DNA from: Hydnum rufescens UP504
Lineage: Eukaryota > Basidiomycota > Agaricomycetes > Cantharellales > Hydnaceae
NCBI GenBank assembly: GCA_014904985.1
Contig: MU129098.1
Coordinates: 4,347-68,346, forward strand
Reading direction: 5' to 3'
DNA: 64,000 bases
In this document: in pieces, positions 36,576-48,615 of the stretch
Layout of the letters: each line of letters opens with the position of its first letter
Position numbering within the stretch: position 1 is the first letter of the stretch
Program-made: the position numbers and the translations under genes
Notes under the pieces: generated by a model
Told to the model about the DNA's origin: nothing
Database searches by the model: none
What the model saw: only the letters and a program-made list of their open reading frames with translations

Positions 36576-37359
36576 ATTTTGAAGATGTGAAGCGAGTCTT
36601 TTTTGTTGATTTTATAGTACAAAGTTTTTCCAAATAAAGTCCAGACAGAGTAAGGCCTGTATTTACAAGTGTACATTGGTTTCCCTCCATTTTAGACCGT
36701 AATCCTTGTTACTACTGCAAATTCCAAGATCTGGTCAAGATGCCTTGCCCAGCATGCAGGGGGATTTGTTGATATGGCACATGAGAATCTGATGATGCAA
36801 GATGTGCCACTCAGAACCTTTCAATGAGATGCATTTGCAAAGGCATACCTTTGCAAGCGTGGGTTCAAAGTCTTCCTGAGTGACGTGTTGTCATCTCTCT
36901 CTCAGAGCGGGTACATTGCTTGATTGGAGGGGAATCTTATAAAATCAACCACGGCTCAATAATGGATTGAGATCGAATCTTACCCTCTTTGTTCTTGCCC
37001 ATGACTTTGATAATTTCGTCGATGCATGAACCTGTCAATAAATAGCGTCAGCAAGAATTTCTGGAGGATCCACTTAGTGCACTACCTCGTCCATTAGAGA
37101 CATTATACCGACCTTCCCCATAGCAAGACCACAGCCAAACCTGCATGGCATCATAGATATGGTGCGAACCACTGATCCTGCCATCGTTGTCGATGCGAAA
37201 GGACATATGACTGTACGGTTGTACTTCATGCCGAAGATGTGTGTTTCTGAATGTCACTTCTCCCCAGACGGGAGAACAAGACCGTGACCAGCCTCGAGAG
37301 GGTCCATACTCAGGCTTCGTGACCGCAACCATGAGACTCCGGATGCAAACTGTGGCTGT
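36576..37359. other. Unassigned sequence with an ORF sharing a motif with gene X
   Basis: At 37048-37395 a minus-strand frame of 115 residues contains EYGPSRGWSRSCSPVWGE, the motif also found in gene X at 31332-31388. Nothing else here is recognisable. Confidence 0.4.
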
Positions 37360-38470
37360 CATCTCATCCATATCGCAAAATCTGTGGACAGACATTCCAC
37401 TTGGTCTGTACGTTCCAGATTTAGGTGATTTACCAACTTCTTGATTTTCTGCTGCCTCCCACTCTGTCGAAGCACGTTTTCGCCTATCTTCGTTATCGTA
37501 AAACCTGCGGGTGGTCGTTCTACCTAATCTGTGAGCCCCAGTTTTAGACAGCCTATCAGTTTCTCAACATCTTGCTACCCACAACATCAAGCCAGTGGTT
37601 TCACACTCATCTCCAACCAGTGTTTTCGCAACTCATCCCCTCATTCTCCATATCGTAAAACCTGTGGACGGACATTCCACTCAGTCTGTGCATTCCAGAT
37701 TTAGGCGATCCATCTACATCTCGCTACTCTCGTCACTTACCTATTGGTTGAGGCATGTTTTTTCAACTTGCCTTATCTTCGTTATCATAAAACCTGCAGG
37801 GTGGTTGCCCTGTGAGTCCTAGGGTTAGGCAGTCTATCAGTTTCTCAACATCCTGCCACTCAACAGCATCGAACTGGTGTTTCAACACTCATCTCCAACA
37901 AGTGTTTTTGCAACCCATCCCCTCATCCATATCGTAAAATCTGTGGACGGACATTCTGCTCAGTCTGTGCATTCCAGATTTGGGCGATCCATCTACTTCT
38001 GGACATCTCGCTACTCTCATCACTTACCTATTGGTTGAGGCGCATTTTTTCAGCTTGCCTTATCTTCGTTATCATAAAACCTGCGGGGTGGTTGCCCTGT
38101 GAGTCCTAGGGTTAGTCAGTCTATCAGTTTCTCAACATCCTGCCGCCCAACAGCATCAAACTGGTGTTTTCACACTCATCTCCAACAAGTGTTTTTGCAA
38201 CCCATCCCCTCATCCATATCATAAAATCTGTGGACAGACATTCCGCTTGGTCTGTGCATTCCAGATTTGGGCGATTTATCGACTTCTGGACTCCTTGCTA
38301 CTTTACTGGACTGAAACGGCATGTCTGCTCTCGCAAGATCCAGGTTTAGGTGATCTCTCGATTTATTCCGCTACCTTCCACTGTGTTTGTTGTCGTAAAA
38401 CCTGTGGATGAACATTCTACCCAGTCTGTACATTCCAGGTTTAGGCAGTTCACACATCTGTGGCATTTCG
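37360..38470. repeat. Tandem array, ~145-bp half units in ~288-bp pairs
   Basis: 'atcgtaaaacctg.gg' variants recur near 37373, 37495, 37652, 37784, 37930, 38071, 38216 and 38391. The higher-order period measured at 'gttatc' is 289 and 287 bp (37492, 37781, 38068). Confidence 0.85.
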
Positions 38471-38728
38471 CTTGATCATCTTCTCTGCTTCCATCTCACT
38501 GTGAGTATTCATCATTGTTATCACCCTCTTGTGGCGGGTTATTGAATGCCACTTCTCAGGCTTGCAACTGGCATTATACAAAACTGCACCCGACTGTTGT
38601 CTCTATCCATGCCCTTGAAATCCTCTGATATCCACTCGCCCCATCAAGGGAATAGCTCCCAATGCTCTCGCAAGTGTAAATGACATTCGAGCCCACTGGG
38701 AACATCACCCTCCCTATCACCATCCACC

Positions 38729-41700
38729 ATGTACTCGAGTACACTCAACAAAAGCATGAAGATGTTTAAAGCTGTGACGGATTCTGTTTCAAGCGTAAAG
38801 GAAACTGCTTCTGCCCGCAAGACCCCAAAGGCCCAGGAGAGTACCAGCCGCACTGCCTACCCAAGACTACTGTCAACATCTATGCCCTCGCAAGACACTC
38901 ATTCTCAATCTGGCATGCAGCACAGAGCATCTGCACTGGGCTCAACTTGGAAGTTGGACAGAAATACTGGTACATTTGTGGCAGTTGTGCCAACAGTGCG
39001 AAGTACTGAGACATCCCGATCAGCACCCCGTGCCAGTATCTCTAAGCCCCATTACCACCTAGAAATAAGCAGCCCTTCATCTGAAGCCTCTGCTCATTGA
39101 GTGACCTGACATCCTAGTTCCATCTATGTTTTCTGGGATTATCGAAGAGGGCTTGGGAACAGGTGGCAGCAATGTTGGCTCGTCCCTAGGGGCGACTGAG
39201 CAGCCATTTGTCATTCAATATCCGATCCATGCAGGAGGTTGGAATGAACACTCTGTTGAGAAGAAGCTGTCTCGCCATGCACATTGTGCGGCTGCTGCTG
39301 GCACATCATTGGGATCGGGATGTCATACCTGCCTTGATTCATCCATACATGGAATACATGCACGAATCACAGTGAGGGCAGGCGCCTTTGGACTCTCCAT
39401 CAATCCATTGCTCTTGTACTGGTCATACAGTGTTGAAACAGGTGATTGCCGTATATATGGATTGTGAGTACATGGTTTATACTTGCTTGGACCAGAAACT
39501 GACCACCTTTGACTTAGGCCTAGACTATATTGAACTCCGCATTTGCCCCTGCACACCTGCCCCTGTGCAGCTGGTGAAGCGGGGTCTATTTCCCTGCTCA
39601 CCAGTCCATCCAGCCCTTGCTGTAAGCCTTGAAATGCTGGAGTTCATGTCCGAATTATTCATGCATTTGGCTCCAAATGAGGCAGCATGGGCAGATATGC
39701 TAGTGAAGTTCTTAGCCAGGCGGGCCATGTATTCAAAGCCCAGGATTCGCTCTGTCAACGATTTGGTTCTGCTCTAGCCCAATACCAGGTCTTAGTGCAC
39801 GTTGTTGATGCTGAAATCAACAAGCAGATCAGTGTTGCTCACCATGAGGTCCTATCTCATGATCCTGCTGACTGGGACAATGTTGCTCTGGAGACGATAG
39901 TGCTGCCCAAGCTTGATGAATCCACACCTATAACAGCTCGATTGTATGTCAGTGCACATACTGATGGCCATTCCATTCAGGAGCCCACCACTTCTACAAT
40001 GAATGATCTCATTGAAGGAAGTGCAAATGAACCCACCACGTCATCACTACCCTTAGGCTCATGTAGTGGTCCCGACCCTTGTGTTACTCCATCTGACTAT
40101 CTTCGCTCACATTGCCCGCTATGCTTTGGAGCACATAACAAAGCTGGGGACAGCAAACTGTGAGTAATGCATAATATATTCTTATGCTTGTCTTACTGAT
40201 ATACTGGTTATGTCTTTTAGTCCAGAGTTCTTCTTGTGCCTTGATGCATGCTTTGCCATCCGACGAAACAAGGACTATGATCGTCGTCCAGGCCGCAAAA
40301 AGCAACCAGGCAGCCAAGATCCTTGTATTATTCCGCCAGGAACTCGTGAACTACCCCAGAGCTTCCTGGAAGCATGGAAAGCAAGGGTGGAGGCAGCATG
40401 CCCTGTCAAGTCACACAACTGTCATACTACGCGTGTGTCTAAGAAGGGCGAGTATGCAGCCGATGTTGCAGATACTGAGGATGACCATGTTGAGCCGGGG
40501 TTGCATGTCCCAAACTCGTACCTTGATAGCTGTGGTGAGTCTTTCGTGGCTGCTGATGGAGGGAGAGTGAAGACTCCTGGGGGGCACTTCTCGGACACTG
40601 GTGTGATGGCAGGTGTTTGTCGTCATGACCAAGTCATTGTCTGGGGCAATATGTGGACACCCGGCAAGCAGCAGTTCTATGCACTGGCCATAATTGACTT
40701 TGTTATGGCCCAGCTGCCTGTAGACTGGTGAGTTGGCATTCTCTATGATGTCGGCTGTCAAATTCACCGAAGTGCTCTCAAGTGGAACCTGGTACCATGC
40801 TGGATACCCTGAATCATATTTGGGATTAGTGTATTCCATGCATATGGCCATCAGTGGGTATGCCAACTGTGGTATCATCCTCAGAAAAGTGATGGCTGGG
40901 TCTCACTGATGGAGAGGGTTGTGAGCATCTTTGGAGTGATCTCTGGCGCCTCATTCCGAACCTCCATGTTGCTGGTTTTCATTGCCAATTGTTCCTCTTG
41001 GACATCCAGATTGAACACCTGGACCGTTCAAAGATGTGTGAAGCTGGTGTCTGGTTGGAGAAACGAGTTAAAGCAATGAAGGCATGGCTTGCTCTTGCTG
41101 AGGAGAAAAGAGCTAGGATCCACTATAGCAACGAGTATCTGCAGCTGCAGTTCAAGGAACAACAGGCCTATCAGAGCTGACCCCTGGAGCGACAATCAAA
41201 GAAGAAAGGCTTCCACGCTGTTGAGAAGATTCTATCTGTCTGTCACCATCTATATGTAGCTCAAGATCTTGTTGATGTTCTTCAGAAGCAACTACTGTCT
41301 GTACCAGTATCAGACACTGTTGCCAGCTGGAACGAAATTGCGGAGATTACATCTGCACTTGTTGAGCAGGAGAAAGTTGTTGTTCAGCTGTCAAAACAAG
41401 ATGACGATTTGATGGCTGGTCCTCAAGCTGGGAGACCCCATGTCATACGACAATCTTATGAAAATGAAGGAGCACCCTTGGTTTGAACACCAGCTCAATA
41501 TGCGTGCTCTGAAGGCACATATCATTGCCAAGGCCTGCCAGAAGAATTTCGAGATGGATAATCTCACTGGTGCCTTCAGGAGCAAAGCCGTCAGTGAGCA
41601 ACCTATACTAGGTAGAAAGCTTATAATATTTTACTAATTAGCATTGTTATTTTAGACCACAATACAATGGAACATACCAGCAAGGCCTTGAAATGGCGCT

Positions 41701-42536
41701 ATCGCTCTGTCAAAAGCCTTGTTGTGGATTACAATAAACGTCATCAGAGCATGATCAAACTCCGTGGCCGGCAAGGGATTCCTCGGAATGCAGTCATCCC
41801 TCCCCCCATCGACATCAAGGGCCTTTTCAACCTTGATGTGGACAATGACATCTGGCAGGATGTTGGGCTTGCAGATGATGAGTTTGAGGGGAAGGTGCTG
41901 CCTTGGCTTGGTGATGAAGATGTCTGAAATGGCATCCGACTTGTTCAAGAACTCACAAATTGTCATGATGAGCTTTCTCTCTGTGAACGGGAGCTGTACT
42001 CATTGCAGCTTTGGTTTGAGGAAGAATCTGCAGCACTCATGGCAGCTTTGGGGGCTTGTGAAGGTGAGGAATTGATATTTCCATTTGTTGAATAATCTGC
42101 TGACATGGCCTGTCCTATAGGGGACCCTGATGTACATTTCCTCATGCTAGAGCATGTCCAGTGGCTTACAGACTTGGGCAGGAGGTGGGAATGCTCAATT
42201 AATACTTTGTGCCCAACAGATGTATCAGACAGACTGGATGCACCTGATGCACAGAACACCCTCAGCAAACCTCAGTTGGATCGCATGACTGTTTTAGCAG
42301 AACATGCTGGGATCCAACAACAGACAAGGCAACCTCTAGATGTTCTCCACAACCCAGATGCTGAGGAGAGTGTGGACAGCTCTGATGATGGGGAAGACTT
42401 TGAGCTGGAACCCACTCCCATACCCAGGGATTCTGCCCTCATTGCTGCCATGGACTTGGTTGATAAGAATTGTTCAAGTGATGGAGGGAATGAGGTAGAT
42501 AGCAGTGATGAAGAGGAATCTTCTAATGAGTTATAA
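38729..42536 (+). pseudogene. KDZ-type transposase, four exons, mildly decayed
   Basis: Kyakuja-Dileera-Zisupton transposase. A CxC cysteine cluster (IHCSC and ICPC..PAPVQL) lies at 39400-39570. The RNase H-like core has its acidic residues in CLDACF (near 40238), LYDVGCQ (near 40745) and DGEGCEHLW (near 40910), with FHAYGHQW between the last two. The C-terminus is acidic. Introns with good borders lie at 40160-40220, 41612-41655 and 42064-42120. Defects: one-base shifts near 39715 and 40900, and TGA stops at W*VGI, IP*IIF, QS*PLE and DV*NGI. Confidence 0.88.
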
Positions 42537-42599
42537 GTTTTTGTAGTACCTACAGGTTTGTATGTGACCTTGGAAAATAATTATTGGTTTGAAGTTATT

Positions 42600-42840
42600 T
42601 TCCTAAGTTATTTTCTGGGGCCCCTAGCAGTGAACTTACAAAATGTATGGCCTTTGAAGTTGGTTCCGAGGGGCCCCAGGGGTCCCTGAGCTCCCTTGTT
42701 GATACCCCGAGGGGTCCCCTGGGGCCCCAGGCCTATATATCTAACTAGATGGTTTGAATGCAACTCTCATTGTATCTAGTTAGACATAGATAATTGGCTG
42801 ACCAGCCTGTTAAAGAGCCCCAAACTGCACCCCATAACAC
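42600..42840 (+). mobile_element. 3' terminal region of the KDZ element
   Basis: GC-rich GGGGCCCC blocks and inverted CTAACTAGAT/ATCTAGTTAG motifs follow the transposase, and an inverse copy lies at 10880-11045. The outer end is near 42830, where the similarity stops. Confidence 0.55.
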
Positions 42841-42917
42841 ATCGTCTCCTCCAGCTCTCATTCACCAGTGATACGTAAGTCCCAAGGCTGTGCCAAGGGT
42901 GGGTGAGAAACTAACAC

Positions 42918-43454
42918 TTGCGAAGTAGCCAGACATCAATGACAACTACAGCAATGACATCTACAACTCCTGAGAAACCATGCAAGGCCCATATCCAAAA
43001 AGGTGTGTGTGGGCAGGGACAGGGCAGCTTCCCTACACTAACCTGGTGGATAGGAACACCATCCATCTACACCCACCTCATGATGAGGCTTGATATCGAT
43101 AACCCTCAATCATGTTACTTGCAGTATCGCACCGGTGATCATGGCTGGTTCGCCAACAATGTCACAACATCTCCTCTTACTCTTATCCATGCACAAATCA
43201 TCAACATCAAGTTTCACTTCAACCAAGAAGACACTACTTCAGAACCACCTACGACCCCTAACAATGATGAGGCCAATACCAATGACAGTGACAGCCACAA
43301 AGCACAGTTGTCCCATGATGGTTTTGACTCTAAATCAAAAGATCCTTTTGTGAGTGTTTTCCTACATCTTTTGGTAGAGGACAAAGTAGACCCCGAGACA
43401 TGCCCAAGAGCTATCTTTGTTAGAACCTTGCAGGACTATGACCTTGATACCTAG
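42918..43454 (+). CDS. Hypothetical protein, 178 residues
   Basis: An uninterrupted frame ending at 43454, with an 'aataaaag' polyadenylation-like word 30 bp downstream. The product has a Thr/Ser/Asn/Asp-rich middle and no recognised domain. It lies between the KDZ end and an LTR and may belong to a mobile element. Confidence 0.35.
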   Translation: MRSSQTSMTTTAMTSTTPEKPCKAHIQKGVCGQGQGSFPTLTWWIGTPSIYTHLMMRLDIDNPQSCYLQYRTGDHGWFANNVTTSPLTLIHAQIINIKFHFNQEDTTSEPPTTPNNDEANTNDSDSHKAQLSHDGFDSKSKDPFVSVFLHLLVEDKVDPETCPRAIFVRTLQDYDLDT

Positions 43455-43556
43455 ATGTAGTCCGCGTTTTTGAGACAATAAAAGTCTCCACTCATCCAAA
43501 AAGCCTTGTAAAGCTGCAGTGATCACAAGGGACTGTGATGAAAAGTCTGTGCCACT

Positions 43557-44530
43557 TGTAGAAGTACAAGCATATCTGGGTCAAAGAAATGCTTTTTAGG
43601 CTATTTCAGCTCTAAGTCTTAGCAGGCAGCCACACTAGTAAAGCCAGGTGACCTAGACATGTAATTAGGTAACCTGGTAAGGCTAGCCTCATGACTTAAG
43701 AGTCCTTTTGGTCCATAAATGGTAGTCAACATTGAGGGAAACATTAAGGGCCATAGCAACCCTAAATTAGACCTCATAAAGGCACCATAGCAACACCATT
43801 AGGAGATGCTGTGCTCTTCTAGAACATGGACTCCACCCTTCTAGAACCATTGCTGTGCTACACCCTTCTAGAATGTGTGAGTCATAAGATATTTTTAGGG
43901 TAGAACAATAGGGCATATGAGTCATAGGTTATTTTTAGGATAGAACAAAAGGTTCATTTCCCATCCTTCTATAACAAGACAGGGGAATGCTTTGTAATAG
44001 GGGCTCTCTGACAGGCATAAAAGGAGGGGGAATCTTAGGTAGAAAAACAAGAAAAAGAGGGGATTCCCCAATATTTGCTCTATTCTTCACACATCCAGAT
44101 CACCTTAGCCACACTAGACTAAGTTCTACAGTAGAAAAGGAGAAATCTGACTTCACAAGTATTGGAAGACCAAGCCCTCAATAGCTTAAGCCTAGCATAA
44201 ATAGGTCTAGCACAGCTTATCAAGAGGAAGATCTTCAGTACACTTGGAGAGGATTTAAGGCCCTTAGTAACCTGTAACAAGTCTTACCTAAGTTCTTGAT
44301 CAACTTCACACCCTTCTCACGCTTTAGCCCTTATTCACCAACCTTTCAACCTTTCATCTCTTTCATCCAAACCCTCCACACACACTCTCTACCCCTATAT
44401 CCAGCCCTTGATTCTTATGCCTATCTCAGTAATAAGAACCAGTTCCTTGTTGTTTACTAAAGACTAAGTCTAGACTCTGTCATTTGACTTGCTCTTGTTT
44501 TCTTCTGAACATCAGCAGAAAACCCCTACA
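43557..44530 (+). repeat. LTR-like sequence, 974 bp
   Basis: Begins TGTAGAAG and ends CCCCTACA, so the ends are TG...CA with inverted TGTAG/CTACA. It holds a TATA-like GCATAAAAGG near 44014. No 5-bp target duplication is present (CCACT before, ATTGG after), so it is not a clean solo LTR. The next bases, ATTGGTGTC, could be a primer-binding site but also read as recombinase coding sequence on the other strand. Confidence 0.55.
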
Positions 44531-44770
44531 ATTGGTGTCTCCCCACTCGATCCACTGTAGTAACCCAGAGGCATAGGACTGTTGCATGGATTTTTCTAAT
44601 GCCTGCTGCATGACCCATTGAGTTTTACCTAGGGCTTGGGCTCACTCGGGGTAGTTCAGAATAAGGTTGGCATGTTGTGTGATTACCTGTGGTGATACCC
44701 AACAGAACATACAGTGTTCCACTTGGACCCACAGCCGGAATGGGGAAGGTTTCAGGTTCTTGTTCTCACC
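44531..44770 (-). pseudogene. Start of a tyrosine recombinase (core-binding domain)
   Basis: ALEKSMQQSYASGLLQWIEW resembles the first helices of fungal tyrosine recombinases. The catalytic R..H..R..Y domain is missing because the element is cut at 44530. Confidence 0.45.
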
Positions 44771-44886
44771 TCTTGGCTTTTGGCCTACTGACAATGGTAT
44801 AGGGTAGATGGTGAACTCGCTGGTCTGCTGGTAGACTGGTACCGCATCTGGTGAGGGAGGAAATTACTCTGATTAGGAATCTTGTA

Positions 44887-45342
44887 TTATACTTCATATA
44901 GGAAAGCCCTGAGTCCCTTGGGGACTCTGAATTGCTTGGGAAGTCTCTGTAACCCACCAAAGTTTCCCTGTGACACTTGGTCTGCTGGATTAGCTGCACT
45001 TGCAATATACTGGACTTGAATGTCTAGATTGGAGGCCTCTGAGATGGCCCAGCCCCATTGGACTGCCTCATTAGTCCATTGGTTGCGGCCTCGGCCCCGA
45101 CTGAAGGCACCATTTGCACCTTTGTTGTCTGCTGACACCTTGATGGTCTGGCTTTGAATTCCTTGTGCAACTAGCCACTGAATTGCAAATTTGATTGCAA
45201 TGCTCTCAGTGCCACCTATGTCCCTACTGCTGTTTCCTAGTGCTCCTGGAAACCAGTGCCATGCTTTGTAGCCATCACCCACGCATAAACCAATACCCCA
45301 GTCTGATGAGGCATTGACTGAGATTCCATAATCCACTGGCAC
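44887..45342 (-). pseudogene. RNase H-like domain of the retroelement
   Basis: VNASSDWGIGL, DIGGTESIAIKFA and SADNKGANGAFSRGRGRN fit the D-E-D pattern of RNase H. It follows the RT domain by about 400 bp. Confidence 0.65.
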
Positions 45343-45360
45343 CCAGGTCTGTGTGAGGTT

Positions 45361-47040
45361 TCAGAACATGCCTGGTTCAGCCAGTTGGTCTGCCCACCAG
45401 CTGATGTCCTGCACCATGGTACTTGGCATTGTATGCATTTCATGGGGAGATTGGAAACTGTTCATGAAACATTGGAGGGATGGGAGTTGCGATCTGCCCT
45501 GGTGATAGACAAACATGATGTGCATCAGGCAGCTGTGGAGTTTGATGATGGGTTGAACTTTGGTTTTGTTGTTGGGTGAGCTTAACAGGGCTGTGGCCCG
45601 GGCTCGGTATTTCAGGTGCTTAATTTTGGGTAATGAAACACACCAAAGGAAATAATCCCAAAGGAAACCTATGTATACCTGCTCAAAGGCGAAGGGCAGC
45701 CATTTCTGTGGTGCCCATGAGACCCCTAAATCATCCATGACCCTGGTGATGTCTTCCAAGGTATAGCCATAGGTCCACACTCTGACTGCTGCTCCCTCCT
45801 TCCTGAGACTTGAGGCTTCCATTTCGTTCACCTCCACTGGGTGCACTCTGTGGGCTATGGCATGTGGTGTATTGAAAAGGATGGTTGTATTGGGCAGTCA
45901 GAAATACTGTGTCAAAACTGTTAGTTGGGTGTCCATGGGTGGAGAGGTCATGGCAGGAGGGGTTGACAGTGGTTGGCTTAGAAACATGAGGTCGTCTACC
46001 CATCTTTTGATTGGCCCTATTCTGCTTGCGAGGAGAATGTCTCATACTGGTTCTAACACTGCTCCGCAGATCCCAGCTCCTGGCTGGACTCCGAAGGGCA
46101 CTGCTTGGTTGACATAAAACTGTCCATCTGGACTGTGCTGTATGAGCCACCTCTTGTCTTCTGGTGCAAGTGGACACTGTCAGTATGCTGTGTTGATGTC
46201 ACCAACTGCTTCCATTGTCCCCTCTGGACATGTTGCAATCTGTGCCCAATTCTGATTGTCAGTTGACTGTATTTACACTTGGTTACATGTCCCAAATGGA
46301 AGGTTCTGAGTTTGTGGCTATGAGTCGTACTCAGAGAGTCATCGACCCATACCATTGCCTGCTGGCACTCCTACTTGGCACCACCCATGCTCTACGAGTC
46401 ACTGGGCATTGTGCTGCTGGGAAATTTTTCCCCCGTGGCCTGGTCAGTCCACACTCATTGAGCTGTGGAACCTCACAGCCTGAGAGAGTCCTGCCAAAGG
46501 CCCGGACACCCTCTTGTTGGGTCTGCACGTAGTTCTGGGGTGGACAGTCCTGACAGGCACTGCTGCACCCTCTGTGCTCTGATGATAGCTGGTGGGAGAG
46601 GGGGGAGAAGGGGGGGACTCACAAAATTGGCTACTGATTCTGTGCCATCCCACACTGTGGGGTAATCATTTGGGTCGAGCAGATCATTGACGGCAATCCC
46701 TTGGGCATCTCATGCTGAACAGTTGATGATGAGGCACCATTTGGTGACTGAGGCTGGCTGCCCTGGGACTCATGGCTTTTCTACTACATTGAGGGGCAAG
46801 CAAGAGAAATGGCCATAGGTTTTGATGACTTTGTCCAAAGTGAAAGGTCCAACAAGTCTTCCTTTTGTGACCTCATTGGCGATGTATTTGTTGACAAAAT
46901 TTTCCTGTAATTTAGCTCCAGTTCAATTATTGGGGGGAATGAATGGGATAATGAAGGGAGTGGGTTCAAGAGAGAGAGAGGGAATCCATTCCTGAGCCAG
47001 CTAGTGATGTTAGGATGCCGTTCTGATAGATTGTGATGAA
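45361..47040 (-). pseudogene. Reverse transcriptase domain of the retroelement
   Basis: In order: RLVGPFTLDKV, VNDLLDPNDYPTVWDG, GDINTAY, PFGVQPGAG, then KRWVDDLMFL (near 45990, the YxDD-equivalent catalytic motif), then the thumb region to 45361. Five of its six in-frame stops fall here or at its borders, and all are TGA. Confidence 0.75.
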
Positions 47041-47059
47041 GAAGGGCAGCCTCAAAATG

Positions 47060-48028
47060 ATCAGCATGATATTTTGTTACAATACATGCGGATGACCTTC
47101 CTGCTTGCTGAGCATGAGCAGACCAGGCTTCCTGTTGTTGTGTCAATTGATTTGCAATCTGGGGCTCTGTGGCCCACCCTTCCGCAACACCAGCAATGAG
47201 CCTCAGGGCTGGCATGCTCATTGCTGCCTTGAAAGGGCTTTGTGTCTTGGTGTTGTAGAGCATACTTGGTGTGTGATGTGCTGTGGTCTGCAGGCTGCAC
47301 CAGGGGGTTGAAGCGATTTGAGGACAGTCACTCCTTTGGTGCGCAGAACTGGGAAATCAAGGTCTGATCTGGATCTTGTGCCCCTATGCTCTGGGCTAAG
47401 ATCTGGAACCTTTCCTGGTTGTATGCCACTTGTGCATTCTGAACTTTGCACTCTAGGTTTGCATCTTGGAAGGAAAATGGGCTGGTGAAGAATTTCCTCT
47501 GAAGCATATGCTCTGCCTGGGCAAGTACTGGAAAATTGAAATCCCACAGTGTGTGACTCTTGATGAAATTGTGGAGCTGGTGGAAGTTCTCGATTGTTGT
47601 GTCATCGGCCACACCTTCCATCTTGAGAAGTTGGGCAAAACATGTCTGCACCTCCAACCATTCATGTTTGGGAAGGTTATGGTCTTGTGCATTGCTATTT
47701 GTGTCATCTACATATTCAGCTTCAACGAGTCCAGTACTGGTCTCTACTGTGCGTGTGATCTTCTTGATGGTCACATCATTGAGGGCGTAGTCACAATACT
47801 TCGTGGCAGTGAGGTGAGCGAAGGGAATGAAAAAGCCTTCTGGGCTGTCCTCAACATGATCTCTGGGATTATTCCTGAGTGCTTGACTGCTTCTGCAGAC
47901 ACATAGTTGGCTGCTGAGAGTGCATGCTTCTTGTTGGTCTTGGTTGGTGGCATGTTTGCAGTGAGTGATGCAAGTGCTGCTGCTGTAGCAGTGGCAATTG
48001 ATTCTGCAGCAATTCAGGTCAGCAGTGT
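47060..48028 (-). pseudogene. gag-like protein with zinc knuckle
   Basis: Reads through AESIATATAAALASL and MPPTKTNKKHALS, shifts frame near 47850, and continues as ATKYCDYALNDVTIKK to a CCHC knuckle CWCCGRVGHRAPDC near 47155-47200. The reading frame stays open up to the LTR at 48029, so the true start lay beyond that insertion. Confidence 0.6.
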
Positions 48029-48598
48029 TGTAATAACGCGGCTCTCAACTTCGAGGAGCTGCAGTATTCATTGTCATTAGACAAGGTGGATTCGACATAT
48101 CTGTGAATAGAAGAGAAAGGATAATCCAACCATTCTAAGCACTGGCTTCAAACAGGAGGACCACAAACAAAGCTAGGCACTGGCTTCACTTCAGGCGTGG
48201 GAGAAACGAGAGGAGAGGAGGGGATTAGGGAAGGGGAGGTGGTAGTAACTGGCCAAGGGGCTCAGTTACTATCTAAGGATGAAGTGGCGGGTTAGTTAAG
48301 ATCCTAGAAGATGGCACTCACTTAGTAGAGTCGCGCTCATATGCAACTCTCCTTATCTGTCTCTGCCCCATGCTCTATGGTGATGGATCGCATGTCTTGA
48401 TGTGTTAGAGATGTTACACGACTCAGTTGTGGGGTTGCGGTGTGGCTGTGTTGGTTTCATGGTTCAAGCATGAGCTACAAGGTCCAGGCAAAAAGGTAAT
48501 TTGATTCTCCCACCATGGGGACTTAGAATCCTCAGTGGCCATGCTCTTACATAATATACATGGAGTACGGATGGTAGATAATGTAATGCAATATTACA
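48029..48598 (-). repeat. 3' LTR of gypsy 2
   Basis: 570 bp, TGTAATAAC...ATATTACA, clearly related to the gypsy 1 LTRs but with indels. It is followed at 48599 by the same polypurine-type sequence as gypsy 1. Confidence 0.9.
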
Positions 48599-48615
48599 GT
48601 GCCCCCAGCATGGTG

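Larger units (their letters stand above)
44531..48028 (-). mobile_element. RT/RNase H/tyrosine-recombinase retroelement, truncated both ends
   Basis: A minus-strand element with gag-like, RT, RNase H and recombinase N-terminal regions in that order. TGA stops occur at KE*LSS, SA*DAQ, KP*VPG, AY*QCP, YF*LPN and PE*AQA. Its upstream end is cut by the LTR of gypsy 2 at 48029 and its downstream end by the LTR at 44530. The order resembles fungal DIRS/Ngaro-like elements. No inverted or split direct repeats could be defined. Confidence 0.65.

Noticed and set aside
44531..44545. Primer-binding site proving a 5' LTR at 43557-44530
   Set aside because: ATTGGTGTC fits, but the same bases read as recombinase coding sequence on the minus strand, so the match may be chance.
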